Below are positions 56,870-63,929 of a stretch of 64,000 nt of DNA, piece by piece. The position numbers and the translations under genes were made by a program. Positions within the stretch are counted from its first letter, which is position 1. Each line of letters begins with the position of its first letter. Below the pieces are notes generated by a model. The model was not told where the DNA came from. It ran no database searches and was given only the letters and a program-made list of their open reading frames with translations. The DNA comes from Halosegnis rubeus (GTDB lineage Archaea > Halobacteriota > Halobacteria > Halobacteriales > Haloarculaceae): the NCBI RefSeq assembly GCF_009184545.1, contig NZ_QJOW01000008.1:41520-105519 (forward strand), written 5' to 3'.

Positions 56870-58111
56870 TTAGACCGTCTTGTCGAGGTCGGGGTCGAAC
56901 TCCAGGACGTTCTCCATGTCGCTGTCGTCCACGTCCTCGAAGGCGTGGCGGGCGATAGAGCGGCGGTGGACCTCGTCTGCTCCGTCGACGATGCGGAACG
57001 CGCGGACGGCCTCGTAGAAGTGCGCGACGGGCAGGTCCTTTCCGATGCCGTTGCCGCCGAGACACTGGACGGCGAGGTCCATGACCTCGTTCGTCACGTT
57101 GGCGGTGAACATCTTCGACATGGCGACCTCAATGCGGGCGTCGCTCTCGTCGAGTTCGCGCGCGGCGTGGCGGACCATTGTACGCGCGGCGTGGAGTTCA
57201 GTCTCGGCGGTCGCGATGCGGTGGCGCAGTGCCTGCTTTTCCGCGAGCGGCTCGTCGAACGCCTCACGCTTCTGGAGATACGCCTTCGAGATGTTGAGCG
57301 CGCGCTCCGCCATCCCTGAGTAGCGCATACAATGAGTGAGGCGACCGCCGCCGAGTCGGAGCTGTGCGAGCCGGAATCCCTCATTTTCCTCGCCCAGGAG
57401 GTTCTCCTCGGGGACGCGGACGTTGTCGAACTTGATTTCGGCGTGGCCGAGCGACACGTCGACGATGCCGTGACCGCCGAGGTGTGGGACGTTCCGAACG
57501 ATGTCGACACCCTCGGTGTCCGTCGGCACGAGGATGATGGAGGTGCCCTCGTACGGGTGGGCGTCGAGGTCCGTCCGTGCCATCACGAGCAGGAAGTCGG
57601 CGTTGTAACCGTCCGAGGACCACCACTTGTGGCCGTTGATGACGTACTCGTCGCCGTCTTTGATGGCTGTGGTACGGAGCATCTTCGGGTCGGAGCCGCC
57701 ACCCCGCGTCGGCTCCGTCATCGAGAAGGCCGACTGGAGTTCGCCCTGCACGAGCGGGCGGAGGTACTCTTCTTTTTGTTCCTCGGTTCCCGCCATCTCC
57801 AGCGTGTGCATGTTCCCCTCCTGTGGCGCGTTCGCGCGGATGGCGAGGGCACCCCACAGCGAGCGGCCGACCTGCTCGAAGGAGGGCAGCATGTCGCTGA
57901 ACTCCAGCCCCTGTCCGCCGTACTCCTCGCTCACCTGCGGCGCGAACAGGTCACGTTCCTTGGCGAGTTCCCACGTCTCGTGGAGCTCGTCCTCGGAGAT
58001 GAGTTCGCCCGTACGGAGGGCCTCCCGTTCTCGCGGGAGGACGACCTCTTCCATGAAATCCTCGACGCGGCCCGCCACTTCCTTCGCTTTCGCAGAGTCG
58101 TGATACTCCAT
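56870..58111 (-). CDS. Acyl-CoA dehydrogenase, ACAD10/11-like
   Basis: FAD enzyme of 413 residues introducing a double bond into acyl-CoA. Motifs include FSMTEPTRGGGSDP, INGHKWWSSDGYNADFLLVMARTD, LGHAEIKFDNVRVPEENLLGEENEGFRLAQLRLGGGRLTHC and QCLGGNGIGKDLPVAHFYEAVRAFRIVDGADEVHRR. This profile, with RLTHCMRYSGMAERAL and the IVDGADEVHRRSIAR end, resembles the ACAD10/ACAD11 branch. In eukaryotes that branch is fused to an APH-like kinase similar to the protein at 2045. Start at the ATG at 58109-58111. The 56674-56869 gap downstream holds nothing recognisable. Confidence 0.9.
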   Translation of the reverse strand: MEYHDSAKAKEVAGRVEDFMEEVVLPREREALRTGELISEDELHETWELAKERDLFAPQVSEEYGGQGLEFSDMLPSFEQVGRSLWGALAIRANAPQEGNMHTLEMAGTEEQKEEYLRPLVQGELQSAFSMTEPTRGGGSDPKMLRTTAIKDGDEYVINGHKWWSSDGYNADFLLVMARTDLDAHPYEGTSIILVPTDTEGVDIVRNVPHLGGHGIVDVSLGHAEIKFDNVRVPEENLLGEENEGFRLAQLRLGGGRLTHCMRYSGMAERALNISKAYLQKREAFDEPLAEKQALRHRIATAETELHAARTMVRHAARELDESDARIEVAMSKMFTANVTNEVMDLAVQCLGGNGIGKDLPVAHFYEAVRAFRIVDGADEVHRRSIARHAFEDVDDSDMENVLEFDPDLDKTV

Positions 58112-58289
58112 ATCACATCTCACAACCGGAGCTATGTAAAACTATAGCTGTTTGTCCGTAACTGCAAGAATAATCCCGGCTGTGGGTTTACGCTGTAGTC
58201 GATTCCAGGGCTATAGATTTCAGCTGTTGTATGCGTCTCGGACATCGGGAAGCGGCACGCGCGCCGCCGGTGGGCAGCTTCGAGTCTGC

Positions 58290-58742
58290 TTACTCGGTCA
58301 CTTCGGTCTTCACCACGGTCGCCGGGCGAGTGGTCAACCGGAGCACGCGGTCGGTCACACTGCCGAGCAGCGTCCGATACTCGTCTGCTCGCCGCTTGGT
58401 CCCGAGCACGAGCAGGTCCACGTCGGTGTCGTCGGCGTACGAGACGATGGTCTCGGCGGGCTGTCCCTGCCGAGTGGCCGTCTCGATGTCGACACCCATC
58501 TCTGCGGCTCGGTCGCGGAGCGAACCGAGGGCCTTCTTGGCCTCTTCCTCCAGCCCGTGTTCGGGGCCTTCGGCCTCGTCGACGTACTCGTCCCCGCTGT
58601 AGGCCGTAACCACGTCCTCGTCGACAACGTAGAGTGCGTGGAGCTCTGCGCCGGTCGCGCTCGCGAGTTCGAGTGCGTGTGTCTCAGCCGCCGTCGAGGC
58701 GGTCGTCCCGTCGGTCGACAGTAGAATGCGGTCGTACATCAT
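58290..58742 (-). CDS. Universal stress protein (UspA)
   Basis: Protein of 150 residues with the Usp alpha/beta fold: MYDRILLSTDGTTASTAAETHALELA at the start and the ATP-binding motif LGTKRRADEYRTLLGSVTDRVLRLT (G-2x-G-9x-G(S/T) type, with one glycine replaced by Lys) near the end. It has a 30-residue acidic insertion (GDEYVDEAEGPEHGLEEE) in the middle. Role in stress adaptation is generic. Alone on the minus strand; 58112-58289 is non-coding with no strong signal. Confidence 0.9.
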   Translation of the reverse strand: MMYDRILLSTDGTTASTAAETHALELASATGAELHALYVVDEDVVTAYSGDEYVDEAEGPEHGLEEEAKKALGSLRDRAAEMGVDIETATRQGQPAETIVSYADDTDVDLLVLGTKRRADEYRTLLGSVTDRVLRLTTRPATVVKTEVTE

Positions 58743-58789
58743 CGACTAGTTCGATGGTCGTTGTGATAAATCTACGATATTTTGCCCGA

Positions 58790-60268
58790 TTACTCCTGTG
58801 GGGAGTAGTTCGGTGCCTCGTCCGTAATCATCACGTCGTGTGGGTGGCCCTCCGTCTGGCCGGCTGAGGAGACGCGAACGAACTCGGCGCGCTCTTTGAA
58901 TCCGGGAATCGTCTCCGCGCCGACGTAGCCCATCCCCGATCGCATTCCGCCGACGAGCTGGTGAAGCTCTGATTCGAGCGAACCTTTGTACGGCGTAGCT
59001 GCCTCAACGCCTTCGGGGACGAACTCCTCGTCCTCGTCGGCGTCCTTAAGATAGCGGTCGCCGCCTCCCTCGCTCATCGCACCGACGCTGCCCATCCCGC
59101 GGTACTGCTTGTACTTCTTGCCCTGCATCGTGATGACGCGGCCGGGCGCTTCGTCTGTGCCGGCGAAGTAGGAGCCGAGCATGACCGCGTCCGCGCCCGC
59201 GGCGATTGCCTTGATGGCGTCACCGGAGTAGCGAATTCCACCGTCAGCGATGACAGGCACGTCTTCGCGGGTGGCCACGTCGGCGACCTCGGCGACGGCC
59301 GTAATCTGTGGTATTCCCGCCCCCGAGACGACGCGGGTCGTACAGATGGAGCCGGGACCGATACCGACCTTCAGACCGTCTGCGAAGTCCACGGCCGCCT
59401 CGGCGGCCTCCCGCGTCCCGATGTTGCCGACGACCACGTCGGCCTCGACTTCCTGTTTGATGTCGCGGGCGGAGTCAAGCACGTTGAGGTTGTGTGCGTG
59501 CGCACAGTCGATGAAGATGATGTCGGCCCCGGCCTCGTCGGCGGCGGTCGCACGGTCGGTCTCGAACGGGCCGACGGCGACGCCGACACGGAGCTTACCG
59601 TCCTCGTCGCGCGCCGCGTTGTCGTACTCACGCCGCGAGAGAATGCCCTTCATCGTGACGAGCCCCGTGAGCCGATTCTCGTCGTCGACAATCGGGATAC
59701 GCTCGATTTTGTGTTCGTACATCAGTTCGAGAGCCTCCCGCGCCTCGATACCCTCCGTCGCCGTGATGACCTCGTCGGTCATCGCCTCGCGGACGGTGTC
59801 GTCCTCGGCGATGCCGATGTACGGCCGGATGTCGGTGCCGGAGATGATACCGAGCACCTCGTTGTCGTCGTCGACGACCGGGGCTCCCGAGACGCCCGAC
59901 CGGCCCATCAGCTGGTCGACCTCCTCGACGGTCATCTCGGGAGACGCGGTGACCACGTCACGGATAATGAGTTCATCCGCGCGCTTGACCTCGGTGACTT
60001 CTTCCGCAGTCTCCTCGACGCTCATGCTGCGGTGGATGACGCCGAGTCCACCTTGTCGAGCAATCTCCGTCGCGAGGGGTGCCTCGCTGACGGTGTCCAT
60101 CGCCGCCGAGAGGACCGGAACGTTCAGTTCGACGTTTCGGGAGACCCGAGTGCTGGTGTCGGCCGCGTCGGGTTCCACGCGTGACTCTTTGGGTCGAAGG
60201 AGTACGTCGTCGAACGTCAGCGCCTCTGGTACGGTGAGCTTCTGCGAGAATCTGTTGTCGTCCGCCAT
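58790..60268 (-). CDS. guaB: Inosine-5'-monophosphate dehydrogenase
   Basis: Enzyme of 492 residues converting IMP to XMP with NAD+, the committed step in GMP synthesis. The catalytic loop GPGSICTTRVVSG has the nucleophilic Cys near 300. CBS domains occupy about 95-215 (DVVTASPEMTVEEVDQL; MTDEVITATEGIEAREAL). DGGIRYSGD, GSYFAGTDEAPG and KQYRGMGSVGAM bind substrate. Start is ATG 60266-60268; the open frame upstream is not homologous. The promoter lies in 60269-60430, with an inverted repeat at 60323-60336 near the likely transcription start. Confidence 0.97.
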   Translation of the reverse strand: MADDNRFSQKLTVPEALTFDDVLLRPKESRVEPDAADTSTRVSRNVELNVPVLSAAMDTVSEAPLATEIARQGGLGVIHRSMSVEETAEEVTEVKRADELIIRDVVTASPEMTVEEVDQLMGRSGVSGAPVVDDDNEVLGIISGTDIRPYIGIAEDDTVREAMTDEVITATEGIEAREALELMYEHKIERIPIVDDENRLTGLVTMKGILSRREYDNAARDEDGKLRVGVAVGPFETDRATAADEAGADIIFIDCAHAHNLNVLDSARDIKQEVEADVVVGNIGTREAAEAAVDFADGLKVGIGPGSICTTRVVSGAGIPQITAVAEVADVATREDVPVIADGGIRYSGDAIKAIAAGADAVMLGSYFAGTDEAPGRVITMQGKKYKQYRGMGSVGAMSEGGGDRYLKDADEDEEFVPEGVEAATPYKGSLESELHQLVGGMRSGMGYVGAETIPGFKERAEFVRVSSAGQTEGHPHDVMITDEAPNYSPQE

Positions 60269-60322
60269 GTAAACGGTGAGCAGGCTCGTCGGAAAAGGAT
60301 TCCGAGAGCTACGACAGTCAAA

Positions 60323-60336
60323 GTGTGTGAACACAC
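60323..60336. promoter_or_regulatory. Palindrome in guaB promoter
   Basis: GTGTGT-GA-ACACAC, a perfect 6-bp inverted repeat, sits about 20-30 bp downstream (in the guaB direction) of the AT-rich box AATAAAAT at about 60353-60360. It therefore probably overlaps the transcription start. Possible purine-dependent operator. The wider gap 60337-60615 also contains a 60-codon frame from 60433 that I do not trust. Confidence 0.4.
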
Positions 60337-60615
60337 CACACAAATCGGACGATTTTATTCTGTGAACGGTCCACATCCAACAAACGGCAATTTCTGCACA
60401 ATACTTATGTGACATAGCGCGTACATTCGGGTATGGACGCCGTATGTTCCAACGTGGCTCGTGTTGCCGGAATGAGTGAGAACTCTGTGGACACGAAGAA
60501 CACAAAGTGCACGTTCGGAACAGCGGCCTGGTTCGCGTTCGACTGGCTCGGTCCCGTACCGGGTTATCGCGACGCAGACCACCCATCGGCGACGGGGTAT
60601 CGCCATCACCCCTGA

Positions 60616-61440
60616 ATGAGCGTCTCCAAACACCCGGTCGCGATTCGGCTCGAGCAACAGGTAGGAAAAGGGACGCGACTGCTCGCGACGGTGATGTGTC
60701 TCCCGCTCGTCGACGGTATCTTCCCGGCGCTCGTCCTCGCTGGTGCGCTCTCGACCACCCTCGGCATCATCGAGGTCGGCCTGCTCGTTTTCGGCGGTTC
60801 GGCGACCCTCGCCGTCGTCCTCGCCGAGATGGAGGGGACCCGCCGCGAACAGATTCAGTCGATTCTACTGGTGGGAGTCCCGCTCGTCGTCATCGCCGGA
60901 GCCGAGGCGGCACTCGCACCGACCATCGCCAACATGCTCGACATCCCGACGTTCGAGCGCTTCGCCGCGCTCGTCATCCTCGCAATCGCCGCCAAGACGG
61001 CCTCCGCGACGGTCGGCGAGTATCTCCCCTCGCCGGGCGTCATCGTCGGACTCGGCTTAGTCGCTTCGTTCCAGCCCAACAGTTTCGAGCTGGCGTTCAG
61101 CGCGAACCCCGAGGTCGTGTTCCGCGGGATGGCGGCGGCCGGTGCCGGCGTGGTCTTCGCGCTCGGTGCGGCGCTGTTCGGCCCGTGGCTCCGTGGCAAC
61201 GTCGACATCGACCGCTTCCGGTTCGGCAGCGCGGTCGCGCTCGGCGTGCTCCCGCTGAATATCCTCGGACTCATCGATGCGAACGTACCGCTTGCACTCG
61301 CGGTGCTCGCGGTCACCTCCCTGCTCTCGCTCGATCCGCAGGGCGCGGTCGAATCGATGCCCGTGGACGACGAGAGCTCCGACGACGGCGAGGAGCCACC
61401 GACCGACCCCGGTGGGAACGAGCAGGCCCCGTGGCTCTGA
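60616..61440 (+). CDS. DUF5794 membrane protein
   Basis: Membrane protein of 274 residues with about eight helices (RLLATVMCLPLVDGIFPALVLAGAL; IEVGLLVFGGSATLAVVLAEM; VFALGAALFGPWL) and an acidic Pro-rich cytosolic tail (VDDESSDDGEEPPTDPGGNEQ). This matches a haloarchaea-specific family, DUF5794, of unknown function. The start ATG directly follows the stop TGA of a short upstream frame. It precedes DUF5795 by 36 bp; the two families commonly occur together. Confidence 0.8.
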   Translation: MSVSKHPVAIRLEQQVGKGTRLLATVMCLPLVDGIFPALVLAGALSTTLGIIEVGLLVFGGSATLAVVLAEMEGTRREQIQSILLVGVPLVVIAGAEAALAPTIANMLDIPTFERFAALVILAIAAKTASATVGEYLPSPGVIVGLGLVASFQPNSFELAFSANPEVVFRGMAAAGAGVVFALGAALFGPWLRGNVDIDRFRFGSAVALGVLPLNILGLIDANVPLALAVLAVTSLLSLDPQGAVESMPVDDESSDDGEEPPTDPGGNEQAPWL

Positions 61441-61476
61441 CGACAACGCTTTGACGCGCCGGCCGCACCCTTGGGT

Positions 61477-61701
61477 ATGGCAGACAACCGCGTCGTCGAG
61501 GGCCGGATGGTCACGCCGAAGAAGCTCGCCGAACGTATCGAGGGCGACTCAATCATGGACGCCGAGGGCATCGAGGACGCCAACTTCGACTGTCCCGACT
61601 GCGGCGAGAACGTCCTCGCAGTCGGCTACATGCCGAGCGTGACGAGCTTCTACACCGGCTACAAGTGCCAGGAGTGTCCGTGGTCGGATATCGAAGAGTA
61701 G
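61477..61701 (+). CDS. DUF5795 zinc-ribbon protein
   Basis: Protein of 74 residues. MADNRVVEGRMVTPKKLAERIEGDSIMDAEGIEDAN is followed by a zinc ribbon with two Cys pairs, C39-C42 (DCPDCGE) and C65-C68 (KCQECPWSD). This matches the haloarchaeal DUF5795 family. Zinc binding is likely; function unknown. It ends one base before the stop of the convergent ferredoxin gene. Confidence 0.8.
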   Translation: MADNRVVEGRMVTPKKLAERIEGDSIMDAEGIEDANFDCPDCGENVLAVGYMPSVTSFYTGYKCQECPWSDIEE

Positions 61702-62037
61702 CTACCGCGGTAGCAGCTGTCCCCAGTACCGCTTCTCGATGATTTCCACCACCAGCGGCTCCGTCACCGACAGCTGACACGAGAGTCGCGGATAGCCGTA
61801 GCGTGCAGCCAGCTTGTCGTGCCAGTGGTCGGCCGCCGGCGCGGCGTCGTCGTCGGTGTGGACGCGCACGCCACAAGTAGCACAGATACCACGCCCCCCG
61901 CAGTTGGCCGCCTTCGCCGCCGGTGCGTACACCTCAAAGCCCGCGTCGAGCAGGAGGTCGCGCAGATTCTGGCCGTCGGTCGCCGTGAGCTCCGTCGCGT
62001 CGCCGTCGTCGAGCACCCGGACGGTGTGGTCGGTCAT
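61702..62037 (-). CDS. 2Fe-2S ferredoxin (plant type)
   Basis: Ferredoxin of 111 residues. The [2Fe-2S] ligands are C46, C52, C55 (NCGGRGICATC) and C87 (RLSCQ), that is C-x5-C-x2-C-x31-C. This fits the adrenodoxin/xylene-monooxygenase-like or 2Fe-2S domain of vertebrate type, rather than the haloarchaeal 128-residue ferredoxin. The acidic N-terminal MTDHTVRVLDDGDATEL is typical of halophiles. The redox partner is not nearby. Monocistronic; its promoter adjoins tRNA-Trp. Confidence 0.88.
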   Translation of the reverse strand: MTDHTVRVLDDGDATELTATDGQNLRDLLLDAGFEVYAPAAKAANCGGRGICATCGVRVHTDDDAAPAADHWHDKLAARYGYPRLSCQLSVTEPLVVEIIEKRYWGQLLPR

Positions 62038-62117
62038 ATCCGTGGTTCGCGCTCGACGGATATAGTCGTCTCCCGAATCGAAACCCCTTTACAGCGAATC
62101 CGTGTACGCACAGGCGA

Positions 62118-62296
62118 GGGGCTGTGGCCAAGCCAGGCATGGCGACTGACTCCAGAGGCCACGCGCCCGGTGACGAGACTCCAGACTGATATACCGAGCG
62201 ACCGACTGATCATCGCTCGCGATGACGACCCTCTGGAGGACCGAGGCGCACACCGGAGATATCAGTCGATCGGGGGTTCAAATCCCTCCGGCCCCA
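62118..62296 (+). tRNA. tRNA-Trp (CCA) with 105-nt intron carrying C/D-like boxes
   Basis: Exon 1 is 62118-62155 and exon 2 is 62261-62296, so the mature tRNA has 74 nt. The acceptor GGGGCTG pairs with CGGCCCC, with discriminator A. The spliced anticodon arm ACTGA-CTCCAGA-TCAGT has anticodon CCA. The T arm contains GGGTTCAAATCCC. The intron lies after position 37 and is closed by complementary ends, forming the bulge-helix-bulge for the splicing endonuclease. Inside are GTGACGA and GATGACG (C-like boxes) and CTGA (D-like, twice). In Haloferax this intron guides 2'-O-methylation of positions 34 and 39 of the same tRNA. Confidence 0.95.
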
Positions 62297-62298
62297 TT

Positions 62299-62451
62299 CT
62301 CATCTTAAACGAACGCAAACGCATCGAGAGCGGCCAGCATACCGTTCTCTGCGAATGGTGTGGCGGGGAAATCGTCGAACATCCCCAGCGATGTCACGCC
62401 GACCCGACACAATTCTGCGACCCATCTCCCGACCGGAGGGATGGCCAATGA
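62299..62451 (+). pseudogene. Cys-rich zinc-finger-like fragment without start codon
   Basis: Immediately after tRNA-Trp a frame reads LILNERKRIESGQHTVLCEWCGGEIVEHPQR (abridged) and ends GQ at TGA 62449-62451. It has C-x2-C (CEWCG) and two further Cys (RCH, FCD), a zinc-binding pattern seen in small haloarchaeal proteins. There is no ATG, GTG or TTG between the tRNA and the first Cys, so it looks like a gene whose 5' end was lost at the tRNA junction. Could also be chance. Confidence 0.4.
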
Positions 62452-62564
62452 TGCGCCACTGCCCGAGCTGTGGCGCTCGCATGAAGCGCGGCACGCCTCA
62501 GAAGGTGAGGCCGGTGCTGGATGACGCGAATCGCGTCGGGTCGCGTCAGCCCTCCAGTTCGTAG
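62448..62564 (+). CDS. 38-residue zinc-ribbon microprotein
   Basis: Frame from ATG-ATG at 62448 to TAG at 62562-62564, starting MMRHCPSCGARMKRGTPQK. C5-C8 (CPSCG) would be half of a zinc ribbon. GGAGGG lies 9 bp upstream, and the ATG overlaps the stop of the preceding fragment (ATGA). The 3' end overlaps the convergent vapC stop region. The short length and single Cys pair leave doubt; it may be a truncated relative of haloarchaeal zinc-ribbon proteins. Confidence 0.4.
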   Translation: MMRHCPSCGARMKRGTPQKVRPVLDDANRVGSRQPSSS

Positions 62565-62962
62565 CCAATCCGCTCTATCCCGTCGACGTGGTCAAAGTCA
62601 CCGTCGTCGGAAACGACCGGTTCATCGTAGTGCCGGGCAGTTGCTGCGACTATTGCATCACCCGGGCCGAGCGTTGGCTTTGAGTCACTTCGCTGGTGTT
62701 CGCCTTCGAGAATCCCCGCCTGAGTCGCAATCACCTCTGTAAGTTCTGCCTTCGGTTTGCTGGATGTGAGGCGCTGATACGCCTGCTTGTCCTGTTGTTT
62801 GCACTGCTCTTGTCCGGTCTTGCCAACGGAGATGAACAGCTCGTAGCCGACAATCGTGGGCACACGCAGCGGCTCGTTAGAGACTTCCAGTTCCTGTGCT
62901 TTCAGCCGTGCGCCGGGGTGTTGGTCCTTCAGCGCACCCAAGAAGTTCGTGTCTAAAATCAT
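62546..62962 (-). CDS. VapC-type PIN-domain toxin ribonuclease
   Basis: PIN-domain protein of 138 residues: MILDTNFLGALKDQ gives the first Asp (D4), VPTIVGYELF the Glu near 42, TLGPGDAIVAATA the second Asp near 102 and VVSDDGDFDHV the last near 118-121. These four acidic residues coordinate Mg2+ for RNA cleavage. The ATG overlaps the antitoxin stop by 4 bp (ATGA), the standard VapBC arrangement. The target RNA is unknown. It lies within the accessory patch next to tRNA-Trp. Confidence 0.9.
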   Translation of the reverse strand: MILDTNFLGALKDQHPGARLKAQELEVSNEPLRVPTIVGYELFISVGKTGQEQCKQQDKQAYQRLTSSKPKAELTEVIATQAGILEGEHQRSDSKPTLGPGDAIVAATARHYDEPVVSDDGDFDHVDGIERIGYELEG

Positions 62963-63219
62963 TGCTCGGCGGCAGACCCTTCAGACTCGTCGTGAAACGC
63001 CGCCATTTCCTCGTTCTGGGCGGCTTCTGCGGCTTCAATCGCCTCCTTGTGCTCCTCCCAACTACTCCCGTCACCGTCTGCGAACTCGTCTGCAAAATCT
63101 ACGAGCGTGTAATCGCCCGTCAGTCGCTCAATTGCTTCAGAAAACGTCTCGTCATCGCGTTTCTTGTCCTTGAGTCGCTCGTACAGCCCCTCCTCAATTC
63201 TGACCATCTTTGTCCCCAT
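62959..63219 (-). CDS. VapB-type antitoxin
   Basis: Acidic protein of 86 residues: an N-terminal DNA-binding part (GTKMVRIEEGLYERLKDKKRDDETFSEAIERLTG, RHH-like) and a C-terminal helical tail rich in Glu and Ala (SSWEEHKEAIEAAEAAQNEEM) that would wrap the toxin. This matches the archaeal antitoxin VapB family (DUF217-like). Cognate of the PIN toxin with which it overlaps. Both genes are probably autoregulated; the 63220-63259 AT-rich stretch (ATATAATGA) is the likely promoter. Confidence 0.85.
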   Translation of the reverse strand: MGTKMVRIEEGLYERLKDKKRDDETFSEAIERLTGDYTLVDFADEFADGDGSSWEEHKEAIEAAEAAQNEEMAAFHDESEGSAAEQ

Positions 63220-63259
63220 GTGTATACGTCGTTTACTCGCTCATATAATGATTTCGCCG

Positions 63260-63408
63260 TCAGTCCTCAGCGTGGATATTCGTCGAGGTATCGAGAAACG
63301 TCATCGCCAGTTCTCGCGCGATTCACGAACAGATTCCATCGCTTCCTCGGCCTGCTCATCGCTCCACACGCTGGCTTCAATCGGCTTTTCATCCTGTGTT
63401 TGGCACAT
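63260..63408 (-). pseudogene. Remnant of a second VapBC-like pair
   Basis: A 35-codon frame (63301-63408, MCQTQDEKPIEASVWSDEQ... ending ESRENWR) ends in a TGA overlapped (ATGA) by an ATG that starts MTFLDTSTNIHAED and stops at 63260. The coupling and the MTFLDTS opening mimic antitoxin-PIN junctions, where xFLDTSxxI is the first PIN strand with catalytic Asp. The PIN part is cut after 14 residues. It is too short to be sure; a lost toxin-antitoxin locus is my preferred reading. Confidence 0.35.
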
Positions 63409-63433
63409 ACACACCTATCATGAACTCATCTAC

Positions 63434-63497
63434 AGGCGGAGCAGGGCGAGTGCCTCGGGGCTTGACCCCGAGGGTGAAGCCCGACACCCGCCTTGAT
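63434..63497. repeat. Three-tier nested hairpin followed by TTGAT
   Basis: Perfect nested complementarity: AGGCGG (63434-63439) with CCGCCT (63488-63493), GGGC (63444-63447) with GCCC (63479-63482) and CCTCGGGG (63453-63460) with CCCCGAGG (63466-63473) around CTTGA. It is followed by TTGAT at 63493-63497, the target pentamer used by some IS200/IS605 elements. Likely the structured end of such an element or part of its guide RNA. No ORF crosses it. Confidence 0.65.
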
Positions 63498-63509
63498 CTA
63501 CCACAAACA

Positions 63510-63546
63510 CGAATACTTACAAACCACCGTTTCTAAACAGTATTCG
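63510..63546. repeat. Imperfect palindrome at left end of tnpB fragment
   Basis: CGAATACT (63510-63517) and AGTATTCG (63539-63546) are perfect 8-bp inverted arms with a 21-nt loop. The right arm ends on the first base of the tnpB GTG start. A hairpin just inside the left end is expected for IS200/IS605-type elements, where it directs TnpA. Confidence 0.5.
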
Positions 63547-63929
63547 TGCAGAAGTCGCTGACCAGTACTCTGGTGTTTCAATTAGACATCCACGAAGGGA
63601 GTCAGCAACTGCTAGATTCTGGACAACTCGAAGCTCGCCGCGTCGTTAACGAAATCTTCCGGCTAGACGCGCAAGGATACGATTGGGAAACCATCGAAGA
63701 CAAAGTAGTCGGGCGGTCAAACCACGTCCAAAACACGACGCAGCGGCTCTTCGACAAAGCAACGGATGCACTCGAACGCTACTACGACGAAGACGACTAC
63801 GGCCACCCCCGACAGAACCACGACGAATCGTTCCCACTTCGAATGAATCATGGCGAGGGATACCAACTCTCCGGTCAACTACCCCACCCTAAGCGCCTTC
63901 GGCACTTTGAGGGTGGGGCTTGTCCGTGA
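63546..63929 (+). pseudogene. IS200/IS605-type tnpB (IS1341 group), N-terminal part only
   Basis: GTG start, then QKSLTSTLVFQLDIHEGSQQLL, LEARRVVNEIFRLDAQGYDWETI, VQNTTQRLFDKATDALERYYDEDDYG and MNHGEGYQLSGQL. This is the N-terminal about 110 residues of a haloarchaeal TnpB, an RNA-guided nuclease. After 63880 the frame runs into a foreign hairpin (PHPKRLRHFEGG) and stops. The RuvC domain with its catalytic Asp and Glu residues and the zinc finger are absent. It appears cut by an element inserted in the opposite orientation. Confidence 0.7.
63882..63918. repeat. Right-end-like hairpin CCCCACCCT/AGGGTGGGG
   Basis: Perfect 9-bp arms (63882-63890 and 63910-63918) enclose 19 nt with CTTCGGC. Hairpins like this mark the right ends of IS200/IS605-type elements, where they overlap the 3' end of tnpB and form the guide RNA scaffold. 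Here it covers the stop codon of the minus-strand frame at 63889, so it is best read as the end of an element lying to the right. Confidence 0.6.

Noticed and set aside
60433..60615. 60-codon frame starting MDAVCSNVARVAGM before DUF5794.
   Set aside because: Low acidity, odd composition for a halophile, overlap with the promoter region and no recognisable domain. Kept only as a possible leader frame.
62118..62296. Two separate or split tRNA halves near 62.1-62.3 kb.
   Set aside because: The halves are 105 nt apart on the same strand, pair into one cloverleaf with anticodon CCA, and the interval matches the known tRNA-Trp intron length.
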